Positions 1 to 5,638 are shown, counted from the first letter of the stretch. The stretch is 9,614 nt of DNA from SURF-32 sp964648365 (GCA_964648365.1 CAZYLK010000209.1:1-9614); one strand, 5' to 3'. A program made the numbers and translations. The notes: generated from the letters alone by a model not told the origin.

Positions 1-609
1 GACCAGGACGGAGACCTCGACAACGACGACCAGACCGTCATGACCGCACTCGTCGGACTGGCGTCGACAAACCACGTCCGGCTGGCGCGGACCAGCGGAA
101 CCACCGGCGGGCTGTTCGCGCATCAGGGGCTTCTCCTCGATGCGGAAGTCGGGCAGTATCAGAACCGGGCGCGAGTGTACAGCACATCGAGGATGACGTT
201 TGCGCAACGTGATCCACTCATGTTCATTAACGGGATGCATCTATACGAGTACGAAGGCGCTTCACCGCTAAACGTTGTTGACCCCACGGGACTTGCCTGG
301 GATCCAAATGCGCCGAGAATCGGCAGTGATTGTGCTCAACGAGAAAACCAGACTGGCAAGTGCAATATTCTGAACTGTTGCTACTGTGGGAATAACTTTG
401 GCACGTTTGAGACTACCGTGGAGTGCCATTGCAAGGAGGGGCCCGGCCCAGCACAAACGACGTGGCAAGTCAAGTGCGGCGGAGGCAAGTTTACTGTGAA
501 TCCGAGCGGGTGCCCTGGCCAAAGTCTTCCTAAAAGGGACAGCGAGCCGTGTAACTGTGCGAAGGCTCAATCCTGCTGCGACGAGGCGATCAAGAAGCGA
601 TGGGATTAG
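1..609 (+). CDS. Rhs-family protein, C-terminal part (5' end outside window), with Cys-rich tail
   Basis: The frame is open from base 1, so only the last 202 residues are visible. They begin with a DxDGDxDxxD acidic loop like a dockerin/EF-hand calcium site, followed by the end of the Rhs core: a GLLLDAEVGQYQNRARVY stretch, then RMTFAQRDPL, YEYEGASPLNVVDPTGL. This matches the conserved Rhs core ending (RxxxQRDPL...LYEYxxxxPxxxxDPTGL), which closes the Rhs beta-cage. After DPTGL (residues 94-98) comes a 104-residue variable tail with 13 cysteines, including CCYC, CHC, CNC and CC clusters. In Rhs proteins this is the position of the polymorphic effector, but I recognise no toxin fold; a disulfide- or metal-rich domain is an inference. 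The tail is visibly less GC-rich than the chromosome further right. Its stop overlaps the next gene by 10 bases. The core assignment is firm; the function of the tail is unknown. Confidence 0.88.
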   Translation, partial: DQDGDLDNDDQTVMTALVGLASTNHVRLARTSGTTGGLFAHQGLLLDAEVGQYQNRARVYSTSRMTFAQRDPLMFINGMHLYEYEGASPLNVVDPTGLAWDPNAPRIGSDCAQRENQTGKCNILNCCYCGNNFGTFETTVECHCKEGPGPAQTTWQVKCGGGKFTVNPSGCPGQSLPKRDSEPCNCAKAQSCCDEAIKKRWD

Positions 610-1346
610 GCGGACTTGCTCCGGATACTGTGGTATGCCCTGGGTGTCGGTATCTGCTGTACCCGTACCGTCCGCCTATGCGCTGCTCAGAATGTGGCGT
701 CTCGGTGGATTCGGGCTTGGCGGCAGGGCTATTGACTTGGGAGCGGGATGCCACACGTGGCGCGCGGGCGGCGCGTAGGACTGCCTGGAACCTGCTATGC
801 CGCCCGCGCGAAGCTATGATACGCCTCCGTGAACGATCCAGCTATGGGGTATTCGGCGCGCGGCGGTTATTGGGGTATTGGATCGCCGCACAGGTTGTGC
901 TGCCGATCATCTTCGGTTGGATGTGGTTAATCGCTGCAGTGTGGAGCTTTGATATTAAGCATGGATGTTTTCCGCGCTCAGAGACATGGGAAGCAATCGT
1001 TCCTCATCGAGATCCTATCGTATGGTTCTTGGTTCGTGCTGTGCTGCCTTGGTCGATCTTATGGTTAGTCGCGACGATGACCGTCGCCTGGAGCACCATG
1101 CGTACCGCGATACTCAGGCCGATGTCGACGCTCGTACTGTTGGGTCCGATCACCTTGCTTTGCCAAACCGTGACATGCTTGTTTCTTGCGGCCGACCGGC
1201 TATTGCCCGAAGAGTATCGGTGGTACTTCCCGCAGCTAGAGGTCGTTGGCGGCGCTGTGCTATTCGGAGCGTTTGCGTGGTACAGCTATGAACTTGCGAC
1301 GAAGTGTTCCTCAACAAGTCAGGACCGTCGCTGGAGCAGTCACTGA
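600..1346 (+). CDS. Zinc-ribbon membrane protein overlapping the Rhs stop codon
   Basis: A 248-residue protein. Residues 13-32 form a zinc ribbon (C13PGC16 and C29SEC32G). A basic linker (residues 47-90) follows, then about four hydrophobic helices near 92-117, 141-163, 173-197 and 213-232. The likely topology is a cytoplasmic zinc ribbon plus an integral membrane domain. The ATG at 600 lies inside the last codons of the Rhs gene, and ribosome binding is weak (GAAG just upstream), so translational coupling is likely. I do not recognise a named family; small zinc-ribbon membrane proteins of unknown role are common in planctomycetes. Being directly behind, and overlapping, an Rhs variable tail puts it where cognate immunity proteins usually sit, but no homology supports that role. 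Its stop is 16 bases before the IS1595 target duplication, so the insertion left the gene intact. Confidence 0.75.
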   Translation: MGLGGLAPDTVVCPGCRYLLYPYRPPMRCSECGVSVDSGLAAGLLTWERDATRGARAARRTAWNLLCRPREAMIRLRERSSYGVFGARRLLGYWIAAQVVLPIIFGWMWLIAAVWSFDIKHGCFPRSETWEAIVPHRDPIVWFLVRAVLPWSILWLVATMTVAWSTMRTAILRPMSTLVLLGPITLLCQTVTCLFLAADRLLPEEYRWYFPQLEVVGGAVLFGAFAWYSYELATKCSSTSQDRRWSSH

Positions 1347-1361
1347 TCATTGGCACAAAAA

Positions 1362-1369
1362 TAATCTTA
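1362..1369. repeat. Target-site duplication, left copy (TAATCTTA)
   Basis: TAATCTTA directly precedes the left inverted repeat and recurs at 2407-2414 right after the right one. The 8-bp length fits the IS1595 family. The identity extends one base (TAATCTTAA), but the gap-free repeat alignment favours 8 bp. Confidence 0.8.
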
Positions 1370-1399
1370 ACTGAATCTCGTCTTGACTCAGGCGGTTAA
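1370..1399 (+). repeat. IS1595 element left terminal inverted repeat
   Basis: It starts ACTGAATCTC and ends ACTCAGGCGGTTAA. Against the reverse complement of 2377-2406 the mismatches are at positions 1, 11-13 and 16. It lies 50 bases before the transposase start. Confidence 0.85.
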
Positions 1400-1449
1400 G
1401 TTGGGTATTTGTTAGGCTTTATCGTTCCTCGTATTTCGGAGACGAGAGC

Positions 1450-2388
1450 ATGCCTGACAAGCCTCAATCGACTCGGGTTCCCAAGATCGTGGACGTCGCG
1501 ACGTTTCATCAGCGGTTTGGCTCGGACCAGGCCTGCCTGACCCAACTCATCCGACTGCGCTGGGGCAGCAATCTCGAGCGGTTCCAGTGTCCCGACTGCG
1601 GTTGTCGGACCGGCTGGCGGCCGCAGACCCGGCCGCTCGTCGAGTGCCGAGACTGCCATCGGCAGACCAGCGTTACGGCCGGAACGGTCTTCCATCGCAC
1701 GCGGACACGGCTGTCCAAGTGGTTTTGGGCGATCTATCAAGTGGCCCAGGACAAAAAGGGCATCGCGGCGATGGAACTGGCCAAACAGATCAGCGTGGCT
1801 TACTCCACGGCCTGGACCATGCTGCAGAAGCTGCGCGCGGCGATGTTCGACCGAACGCAGCGATACACGCTCCAGGGGCTTGTGGAAGTGGACGAAGCGT
1901 ACGTGGGCGGCAAAGGTGAAGTCCGTCGCGGCCGCGGCGCCAAGAACAAGACCCCGGTCGCGGTCGCCGTGGAACTCAGCGACCACGGCAAACCGAGGCG
2001 GATCGCGATGGGCGTAATACCCCGCGTGGACGGCCGCAGCCTGAGACGGTTCACGGTCAAGGCGGTCAAGAAAGGCTCGACGCTTCGGACCGATGGCTGG
2101 AGCAGCTACCAGACCGTGGCGAGGGCGGGGTATGAGCACGAGGTGCTCAAGACCGGCGGCGGGAAGGCCGCAGTGAAGGTGTTTCCGTGGATTCACGCGG
2201 TCATCGGCAACATGAAGCGGATGATCGATGGCACTTATCACAGCGTTGCTCCGAAGCATCTGAATCGATACTTGGCCGAGTTCACGTACAGAGCCAACCG
2301 GCGTTGGATCGAAGAGGATCTGTTCAGCCGCCTCCTCGTCGCCGCAGTCGATGGTAAGCCGCATACGTACAAGCAATTAACCGCCTGA
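1450..2388 (+). CDS. IS1595-family (ISXO2-like) transposase
   Basis: 312 residues, close to full length for the family. An N-terminal zinc ribbon (C47PDC50 ... C66RDC69) is followed by the family's RQTSVTAGTVF motif and a helix-turn-helix-like stretch at about 95-130. The ISXO2-type catalytic domain follows: VEVDEAYVGG (first Asp, D148), LRTDGWSSY (second Asp, D215), then HAVIGNMKR ... GTYHSVAPKHLNRYLAEF..RANRR. The third acidic or polar catalytic residue lies in this last block; N254 or E277 are candidates and the sequence alone does not settle it. The start at 1450 is supported by GGAG at 1438-1441, 8 bases upstream. The last codons (QLTA and stop) lie inside the right inverted repeat. The enzyme should mobilise this element by cut-and-paste or copy-type DDE chemistry. 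Confidence 0.93.
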   Translation: MPDKPQSTRVPKIVDVATFHQRFGSDQACLTQLIRLRWGSNLERFQCPDCGCRTGWRPQTRPLVECRDCHRQTSVTAGTVFHRTRTRLSKWFWAIYQVAQDKKGIAAMELAKQISVAYSTAWTMLQKLRAAMFDRTQRYTLQGLVEVDEAYVGGKGEVRRGRGAKNKTPVAVAVELSDHGKPRRIAMGVIPRVDGRSLRRFTVKAVKKGSTLRTDGWSSYQTVARAGYEHEVLKTGGGKAAVKVFPWIHAVIGNMKRMIDGTYHSVAPKHLNRYLAEFTYRANRRWIEEDLFSRLLVAAVDGKPHTYKQLTA

Positions 2389-2406
2389 GTGAATCGGAGA
2401 TTCAGG
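2377..2406 (-). repeat. IS1595 element right terminal inverted repeat (overlaps transposase C-terminus)
   Basis: The reverse complement starts CCTGAATCTC and ends CACTCAGGCGGTTAA, pairing with 1370-1399 at 25 of 30 positions. Bases 2377-2388 also encode the last transposase codons and its stop. Confidence 0.85.
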
Positions 2407-2414
2407 TAATCTTA
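2407..2414. repeat. Target-site duplication, right copy (TAATCTTA)
   Basis: An exact repeat of 1362-1369, directly after the right inverted repeat. Confidence 0.8.
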
Positions 2415-2440
2415 AACGACTTCGCTCCCCCGGTCCGAAC

Positions 2441-2545
2441 GTGAAGAAGGCGATTGCCGGCTGCTTCCTGACGGCGGACTTCCAACGATTGAGACAGTCC
2501 CGACAGCCGGAGCTTGATCAGCATCCGGCACAGCGAATCGTTCAT
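2441..2545 (-). pseudogene. istB: IS21-family istB fragment (N-terminal 35 residues)
   Basis: Read on the minus strand from the ATG at 2545, the frame gives MNDSLCRMLIKLRLSGLSQS, then LEVRRQEAAGNRLLH. This resembles the N-terminus of the IS21 helper ATPase IstB (typically xxLLxxLRLSGLxxSLEVRxQEA). After residue 35 the resemblance ends: the next bases do not continue the expected HAEFLEL-type block in any frame I tried, and the whole Walker ATPase region is absent. The fragment begins in an ATGA overlap with the istA remnant, as in intact IS21 operons. It is a dead remnant. The IS1595 element lies 34 bases beyond its end. Identification is by eye from the family pattern. Confidence 0.6.
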
Positions 2546-2640
2546 ATGTTGTTCTCCGCAAGAGCCCTCTGCACCAGCTTGCCATAGTGATCCAAGCTGC
2601 GGATCAGCGGGTGCCGGTTGTTGTCAGGAGGCGCCTGAAA
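2542..2640 (-). pseudogene. istA: IS21-family istA fragment (C-terminal end)
   Basis: The minus-strand frame ending at TGA 2544-2542 encodes ...PPDNNRHPLIRSLDHYGKL, then VQRALAENNI and the stop. The stop overlaps the istB ATG in the tetranucleotide ATGA, the usual IS21 coupling. Only about 30 residues look like an IstA C-terminus. The frame runs back to an in-frame TAA at 2742-2740 without the DDE catalytic core, so the upstream transposase is lost. The istA assignment leans mainly on the adjacent istB-like start and the overlap. Confidence 0.45.
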
Positions 2641-2661
2641 AACCGCCAGGCGGAGGCGCCT
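2627..2661. repeat. Direct repeat GGAGGCGCCT, two copies
   Basis: GGAGGCGCCT occurs at 2627-2636 and 2652-2661, 25 bases apart start to start. Each contains the palindrome AGGCGCCT. The pair lies at the edge of the IS21 scar and may mark an old junction. Function unknown. Confidence 0.5.
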
Positions 2662-2733
2662 CAAACCCAGCCAGAGATGGTGGGTTCTGTATATTTGCTG
2701 ATTGGTCTGCTGGCATGTCACCGGGCAGGTGAA

Positions 2734-2820
2734 AATGATTTACAGTAAGAGCTTTTGCGGCGGCGGAAACCAACGCCCAGCACCCACACCATCCACCGCC
2801 GCAAGAGCTCACAAATCATT
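2734..2820. repeat. Imperfect long inverted repeat (hairpin) abutting the orphan Rhs fragment
   Basis: The left arm is AATGATTT (2734-2741), a 7-base spacer, then GAGCTTTTGCGGCGGCGG (2749-2766). The right arm is CCACCGCCGCAAGAGCTC (2793-2810), a 2-base spacer, then AAATCATT (2813-2820). The inner 18-base arms pair at 16 of 18 positions and the outer 8 pair perfectly, around a 26-base loop. The right edge falls exactly where the Rhs-like reading frame becomes recognisable (2821). It could be a terminal structure of a lost mobile element or a recombination scar. There is no T-run of terminator type. Confidence 0.65.
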
Positions 2821-3024
2821 ATGGCTCAGTGCTACGGCGGAATACGGCACATCGACGAGGTCGTAGGGATGCGGGTAGAGGACGGCTACATGGTGGTCAA
2901 TCAGGACGCCAACTGGAACGTCACGTCCGCGACGGACCTCGCCGGCCGAGTCCTCGAACGCACCTTCTACACCGCCTACGGCCTGCCCACCTTCAACTCC
3001 GAAACCTACTTCGGCGACGACTCC
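2821..3024 (+). pseudogene. Orphan Rhs core fragment
   Basis: The frame from 2821 encodes CYGGIRHIDEVVG, GYMVVNQDANWNVTS, TDLAGRVLERTFYTAYGLPT and FNSETYFGD. This is the characteristic Rhs core stretch (YxxRYIDExVxxx ... QDANWNVxxxTDxxGxVxERxxYxxYGxPT). Only about 68 residues are present. The upstream codons back to 2755 are not Rhs-like, and the resemblance stops near 3018-3024. In planctomycete-type Rhs proteins ETYFGD is normally followed by a DGDxD loop, which is the motif opening this window at base 1. The fragment therefore corresponds to the segment just before the visible end of the first Rhs gene. The frame stays open to 3144, but beyond 3026 it is a shadow of the next gene. Either a displaced Rhs remnant or part of a duplicated locus. 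Confidence 0.72.
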
Positions 3025-3025
3025 T

Positions 3026-3502
3026 ATGACGATGCGAGTGCGCTTTTTCGCAAGCGTGGTGATTGCCGCGACAGTAGTTGTATCGCTCGTCGCCATCGCC
3101 GGGATCGGCCCGCGCGTGGATTCACTGGCGGTTTACCTCCTTGAGCGGACCCTCCCTGAGCCGGCGTCTGTACCCTGGCCAACTGAACCCACAAGGGATT
3201 CTGGGAATTGGGAGAGTCGCGCGGAGTTTGAGGCCGCTCGGAGCAAGTGGGCGAGCGACACGGCTCACCTCCAGGCGGATGTTGATTATGAACATGCCGT
3301 GCGTTGGCGCAGAATCCAGCGGCTAGCACCTGTGCTTCTGTATGTCTGTCTGGCGGTCGCATCCGCACTTGCGGCAGTGACGATATTTATGCTCCTTCCG
3401 CACGCCGGGTCGTCGGATGGCCACACACGATGCGACAAATGCGGTTATGTGCTCAAGGGACTCAGCGAACCGCGCTGCTCTGAATGTGGATCCCGCATCT
3501 GA
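3026..3502 (+). CDS. Small membrane protein with C-terminal zinc ribbon (paralog 1)
   Basis: 158 residues. An N-terminal hydrophobic helix (about 7-27) is followed by a Pro/Glu-rich and partly helical middle (about 45-100), a second helix (about 101-125), and a C-terminal zinc ribbon C136DKC139GYVLKGLSEPRC151SEC154G. The two helices and the ribbon suggest a hairpin in the membrane with the ribbon in the cytoplasm. The ATG at 3026 is preferred over 3032 because it aligns without gaps with paralog 2 over the first 44 residues, including R4, R6, S10, R30, V31, L38, L39, R41, L43 and P44. No Shine-Dalgarno sequence precedes it: the upstream bases are the end of the orphan Rhs fragment, so the original leader may be lost or translation may be coupled to the Rhs frame. 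Function unknown; the CxxCGYxLxGLxxxxCxEC ribbon recurs in planctomycetes. Confidence 0.75.
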   Translation: MTMRVRFFASVVIAATVVVSLVAIAGIGPRVDSLAVYLLERTLPEPASVPWPTEPTRDSGNWESRAEFEAARSKWASDTAHLQADVDYEHAVRWRRIQRLAPVLLYVCLAVASALAAVTIFMLLPHAGSSDGHTRCDKCGYVLKGLSEPRCSECGSRI

Positions 3503-3547
3503 GCACGCATAGCACTTCTGCAGCCGCGTCACCGGAGGAATCGCACG

Positions 3548-4048
3548 ATGAGTTTCCGAACCCGCCTTGTTCTTTCCGTAGGAGCCGCAACTACCCTCAC
3601 CGCATTGATCGCCCACTCGAGCGGGCAGCGCGATCGTGTTGTGGCCGCCGGCGAGCGTCTGCTCCAGCGGGTGCTACCGAGGACGGCGGCGCCTCAGCCG
3701 CTGGCGCCGCCGCCGATCGCACCGGACGGGCCGTGGGACAGCCAGGAAGACGAGAGTACCGCCTGGGCGGAATACTCGAGGGCGCAGGCGCAGTGGCACA
3801 GGGCAAAGATGGATGGTGAAGCGCTTGCCACACAGCACGCGGCCAGCCGGCTTGCTGCGATCCGGGAGTATTCGGAGGCGGGGTGGATCGGCCTGGTGGC
3901 GCTGCCGTCGTCCGTCACAACCGTAACACTGTTCTTGTTGCTTCCGCATCGCGGCGCGGTGGACACACACACTCGGTGCGGCCACTGCGGCTATATATTA
4001 CGAGGGTTGACCGAACCGCGGTGCGCGGAGTGCGGGAAGGAGATATAG
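3548..4048 (+). CDS. Small membrane protein with C-terminal zinc ribbon (paralog 2)
   Basis: 166 residues with the same plan as the gene 45 bases upstream: N-terminal helix (about 7-22), Pro-rich linker (about 47-63), helical middle, second helix (about 112-132), and C-terminal ribbon C144GHC147GYILRGLTEPRC159AEC162G. The last 41 residues match paralog 1 at 27 positions, so the two arose by tandem duplication and diverged mainly in the middle. The start is supported by GGAGG at 3534-3538, 9 bases upstream. Probably co-transcribed with paralog 1. No recognised function. The ribbon could bind zinc for protein contact, but this is only inferred. The gene ends 24 bases before the MITE-like element. 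Confidence 0.82.
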   Translation: MSFRTRLVLSVGAATTLTALIAHSSGQRDRVVAAGERLLQRVLPRTAAPQPLAPPPIAPDGPWDSQEDESTAWAEYSRAQAQWHRAKMDGEALATQHAASRLAAIREYSEAGWIGLVALPSSVTTVTLFLLLPHRGAVDTHTRCGHCGYILRGLTEPRCAECGKEI

Positions 4049-4071
4049 TGCGATTGGTGAGACCCGGGCAC

Positions 4072-4191
4072 GAAAAAGGTGTCAGGATGATTTTTGCGGT
4101 ACTGGTAGGCGCCGGCCGGCCGTAAATCTGTGCGGACGTCGCAACGCCTTGCCGGCCGGTGACGCGCAAAAATCATCCTGACACCTTTTTC
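4072..4191. mobile_element. MITE-like element: 120 bp with 27-bp perfect inverted repeats
   Basis: The outer arms 4072-4098 (beginning GAAAAAGGTGTCAGGATG) and 4165-4191 (ending CATCCTGACACCTTTTTC) are perfect reverse complements over 27 bases. Between them are 66 bases with no coding frame and two GCCGGCCGG blocks that could extend the fold. Size and symmetry fit a non-autonomous miniature element. The GGTGTCAGGA-type arm recalls repeats associated with REP/RAYT transposases, but that link is from memory and not proven here. No clear target duplication was found. It sits between two convergent genes and, when transcribed, would form a strong hairpin with A/T-rich flanks, so it may also terminate transcription both ways. 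The right arm provides the stop codon of the minus-strand aminotransferase. Confidence 0.72.
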
Positions 4192-5459
4192 TCCATCGCC
4201 TCGCAGAACAGGTCCATCTCCGCCAGCGACGTGTAGACGTTTGGTGACACGCGGATGCCGTTGACGTGTTCGTGGATGATCGGGGTGACGATGATGCGGT
4301 GGTCGTTCCACAGCTTGCTGCTCAACTCGCCCGCGTCGAGCCCCTCCACGCCGATGGTGGCGATGCCGCAGCTTTGCACCGGGTCGCGGCTGGTGTAGCA
4401 GCGGACCTTTGGATGGTCGGTCAGGCGATTCAGATGCCGGTCGCGCAGGTAGCGCAGGCGGGCTTCTTTGCGCTCGGGGCCGAGGCCCTCGTAGAAGGTG
4501 ATCGCCTCCGCGATGGCGAGCCGCGGCGCCAGCGGGTGCGTGCCGATTTCTTCAAACTTGCGTATGTCGGCGGCCTTCGGCTCCGGCGCGGCCATCATCG
4601 GCCACAGGTCCGCGATCTTCGATTTGCGGACATAGAGGAAGCCGGTGCCGATCGGGGCGCTGAGCCACTTGTGCAGGCTGGTGCCGTAGTAGTCGCAGTC
4701 GAGGTCGTCGCGCTTGAACGAAAAATGCCCGAAGGCATGGGCGCCGTCGACGATGACCGGGATGCCGCGGGCGCGGGCCATGCGGACCACGTCGCGGACG
4801 GGGAAGATCTGCCCGGTCAGATTCGTGATGTGGCACATCAGGATCGCGCGGGTGCGCTCGGTGACGTTCTGGGCGAACAGGTCGGCAAGCTGCCTGGGTG
4901 ATTCCGGCGGCGTGGGGAACGGGAACGTCACCAGCTTGATGCCGTCGCGCTGCTCGCGCTGTTTGATCGTGTTGAGCATGCGCGGATAGTCGTGCGAGGT
5001 GGCGAGGATCTCGTCGCCGGGTTTGAGGTCCAGGCCGTAGAGGCAGATTTCGAGCGATTCGCTGGCGTTACGGGTGAGGGCCAGCTCCTCCGGGTCGCAG
5101 CCGAAGTGTCGGGCCAGTCGCGCCCGGACCGCTTCGATCTCCTGCTTGGGCCCGCCCAGCACGTGCCGCGACGGGGCATGGTTGTGCAGGGCGACGTGCC
5201 CGGCCATGGCGGTCAGCACGCCGGCCGGGGCGGGGGCGACGCCGCCGTTGTTGAGGTTGATGATCGAGCGGTCCACCTCGTAGGCCCGCTGAATGTCGAA
5301 CCAGAAGTCCTCGTCGGTGGCCAGGTCCGCGGCGCTGCGGCCGCCCGCCTGAGCGACGGCCGCCTTGACGCGGGCCAGTCCGTCCTCGCGCAGGCAGGCG
5401 TATCCGAACGCGGCCGTGCCGATCGTCGTGGTGATGAAGCGTCTGCGGGTCTGCGGCAT
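4173..5459 (-). CDS. Tat-signal class V aminotransferase (isopenicillin N epimerase-like PLP enzyme)
   Basis: 428 residues, typical of the family. The N-terminus R5-R6-R7-F8-I9 followed by a mildly hydrophobic stretch is a twin-arginine signal, so export of a cofactor-loaded enzyme is likely. The PLP fold shows a substrate-loop NLNNGGVAPAP (68-78), RHVLGG (98-103), TRNASESLEI (129-138), VIVDGAHAFGH (235-245, with the ring-contacting Asp D238) and the Schiff-base lysine K264 in YYGTSLHKWLSAPIGTGFLYV (the last 21 residues of that block). IGTHP and RVSPNVYTSLAEMD near the C-terminus also fit. The start at 5459 is chosen for GGAGGA at 5471-5466, 6 bases upstream, and because it places the Tat motif first. 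Class V members epimerise amino acids, desulfurate cysteine or transaminate; the substrate here is unknown. The last residues KKVSG and the stop lie within a MITE-like arm. Confidence 0.85.
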   Translation of the reverse strand: MPQTRRRFITTTIGTAAFGYACLREDGLARVKAAVAQAGGRSAADLATDEDFWFDIQRAYEVDRSIINLNNGGVAPAPAGVLTAMAGHVALHNHAPSRHVLGGPKQEIEAVRARLARHFGCDPEELALTRNASESLEICLYGLDLKPGDEILATSHDYPRMLNTIKQREQRDGIKLVTFPFPTPPESPRQLADLFAQNVTERTRAILMCHITNLTGQIFPVRDVVRMARARGIPVIVDGAHAFGHFSFKRDDLDCDYYGTSLHKWLSAPIGTGFLYVRKSKIADLWPMMAAPEPKAADIRKFEEIGTHPLAPRLAIAEAITFYEGLGPERKEARLRYLRDRHLNRLTDHPKVRCYTSRDPVQSCGIATIGVEGLDAGELSSKLWNDHRIIVTPIIHEHVNGIRVSPNVYTSLAEMDLFCEAMEKKVSG

Positions 5460-5524
5460 GGTGGTTCCTCCAGCGGGCCGGGACGACGTCCAGAAGGGCG
5501 CGACACCGGCGCGGCGACCGGTAG

Positions 5525-5533
5525 AGTATACCA
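5525..5533 (-). promoter_or_regulatory. Possible extended -10 promoter for the aminotransferase
   Basis: On the minus strand the sequence reads TGGTATACT, an extended -10 (TGnTATAnT) matching the sigma-70-type consensus. It stands out in GC-rich surroundings about 65 bases before the start codon. No good -35 was seen, which extended -10 promoters can tolerate. Planctomycete promoter rules are poorly known. Confidence 0.35.
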
Positions 5534-5604
5534 CGGCCGCCATCCTGCCGCGCCGCGAGAAACGCCCCTGGGACGATGTCGCTTGGGGGGAAGCGGCAAG
5601 AGGC

Positions 5605-5638
5605 AACGCAAAGACGCGAAGTCGCAAAGGTGCAAAGA
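5605..5638. repeat. Degenerate short tandem repeat of CGCAAAG type
   Basis: About four units of 8-9 bases: ACGCAAAG, ACGCGAAG, TCGCAAAG and GTGCAAAG. It lies in the 212-base gap between the lipoprotein stop and the aminotransferase start. Similar CGCAAAGACGC strings recur in many bacterial genomes as intergenic repeats (recollection, not searched). It has no spacers and is not a CRISPR array. Confidence 0.6.

Larger units (their letters stand above)
1370..2406 (+). mobile_element. Complete IS1595-family insertion sequence (about 1037 bp)
   Basis: The element is bounded by 30-bp imperfect terminal inverted repeats (1370-1399 and 2377-2406), matching at 25 of 30 positions and identical over the innermost 14 (ACTCAGGCGGTTAA). 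It is flanked by an 8-bp direct repeat, TAATCTTA, and holds one intact transposase gene with its own ribosome binding site. Intact repeats, intact target duplication and an uninterrupted gene suggest a relatively recent insertion. It landed 16 bases after the zinc-ribbon membrane gene and next to an older IS21 scar. Confidence 0.9.

Noticed and set aside
1428..1446. CTCGT/ACGAG hairpin around the transposase ribosome binding site as a translational switch
   Set aside because: The stem is only 5 bp and the GGAG lies in the loop rather than paired, so sequestration is not supported.
1396..2376. Long minus-strand frame (326 codons) opposite the transposase
   Set aside because: It is the antisense shadow of a well-supported IS1595 transposase. 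Its translation is rich in His/Arg/Pro with no domain motif.
2624..2812. Minus-strand 62-codon frame across the inverted repeat
   Set aside because: No ribosome binding site or recognised motif. It overlaps the IS21 scar in another frame and reads through the hairpin.
3025..3144. Continuation of the Rhs fragment frame to 3144
   Set aside because: Past 3024 the translation loses Rhs character and overlaps the start of paralog 1, whose start is confirmed by the gap-free alignment with paralog 2.
5460..5627. N-terminal extension of the aminotransferase to a start at 5627
   Set aside because: It would bury the Tat motif and the GGAGGA ribosome binding site inside the gene and runs through the CGCAAAG repeat and the likely promoter.
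5605..5638. CRISPR-like array
   Set aside because: The units are 8-9 bases and contiguous, with no spacers and no cas genes.
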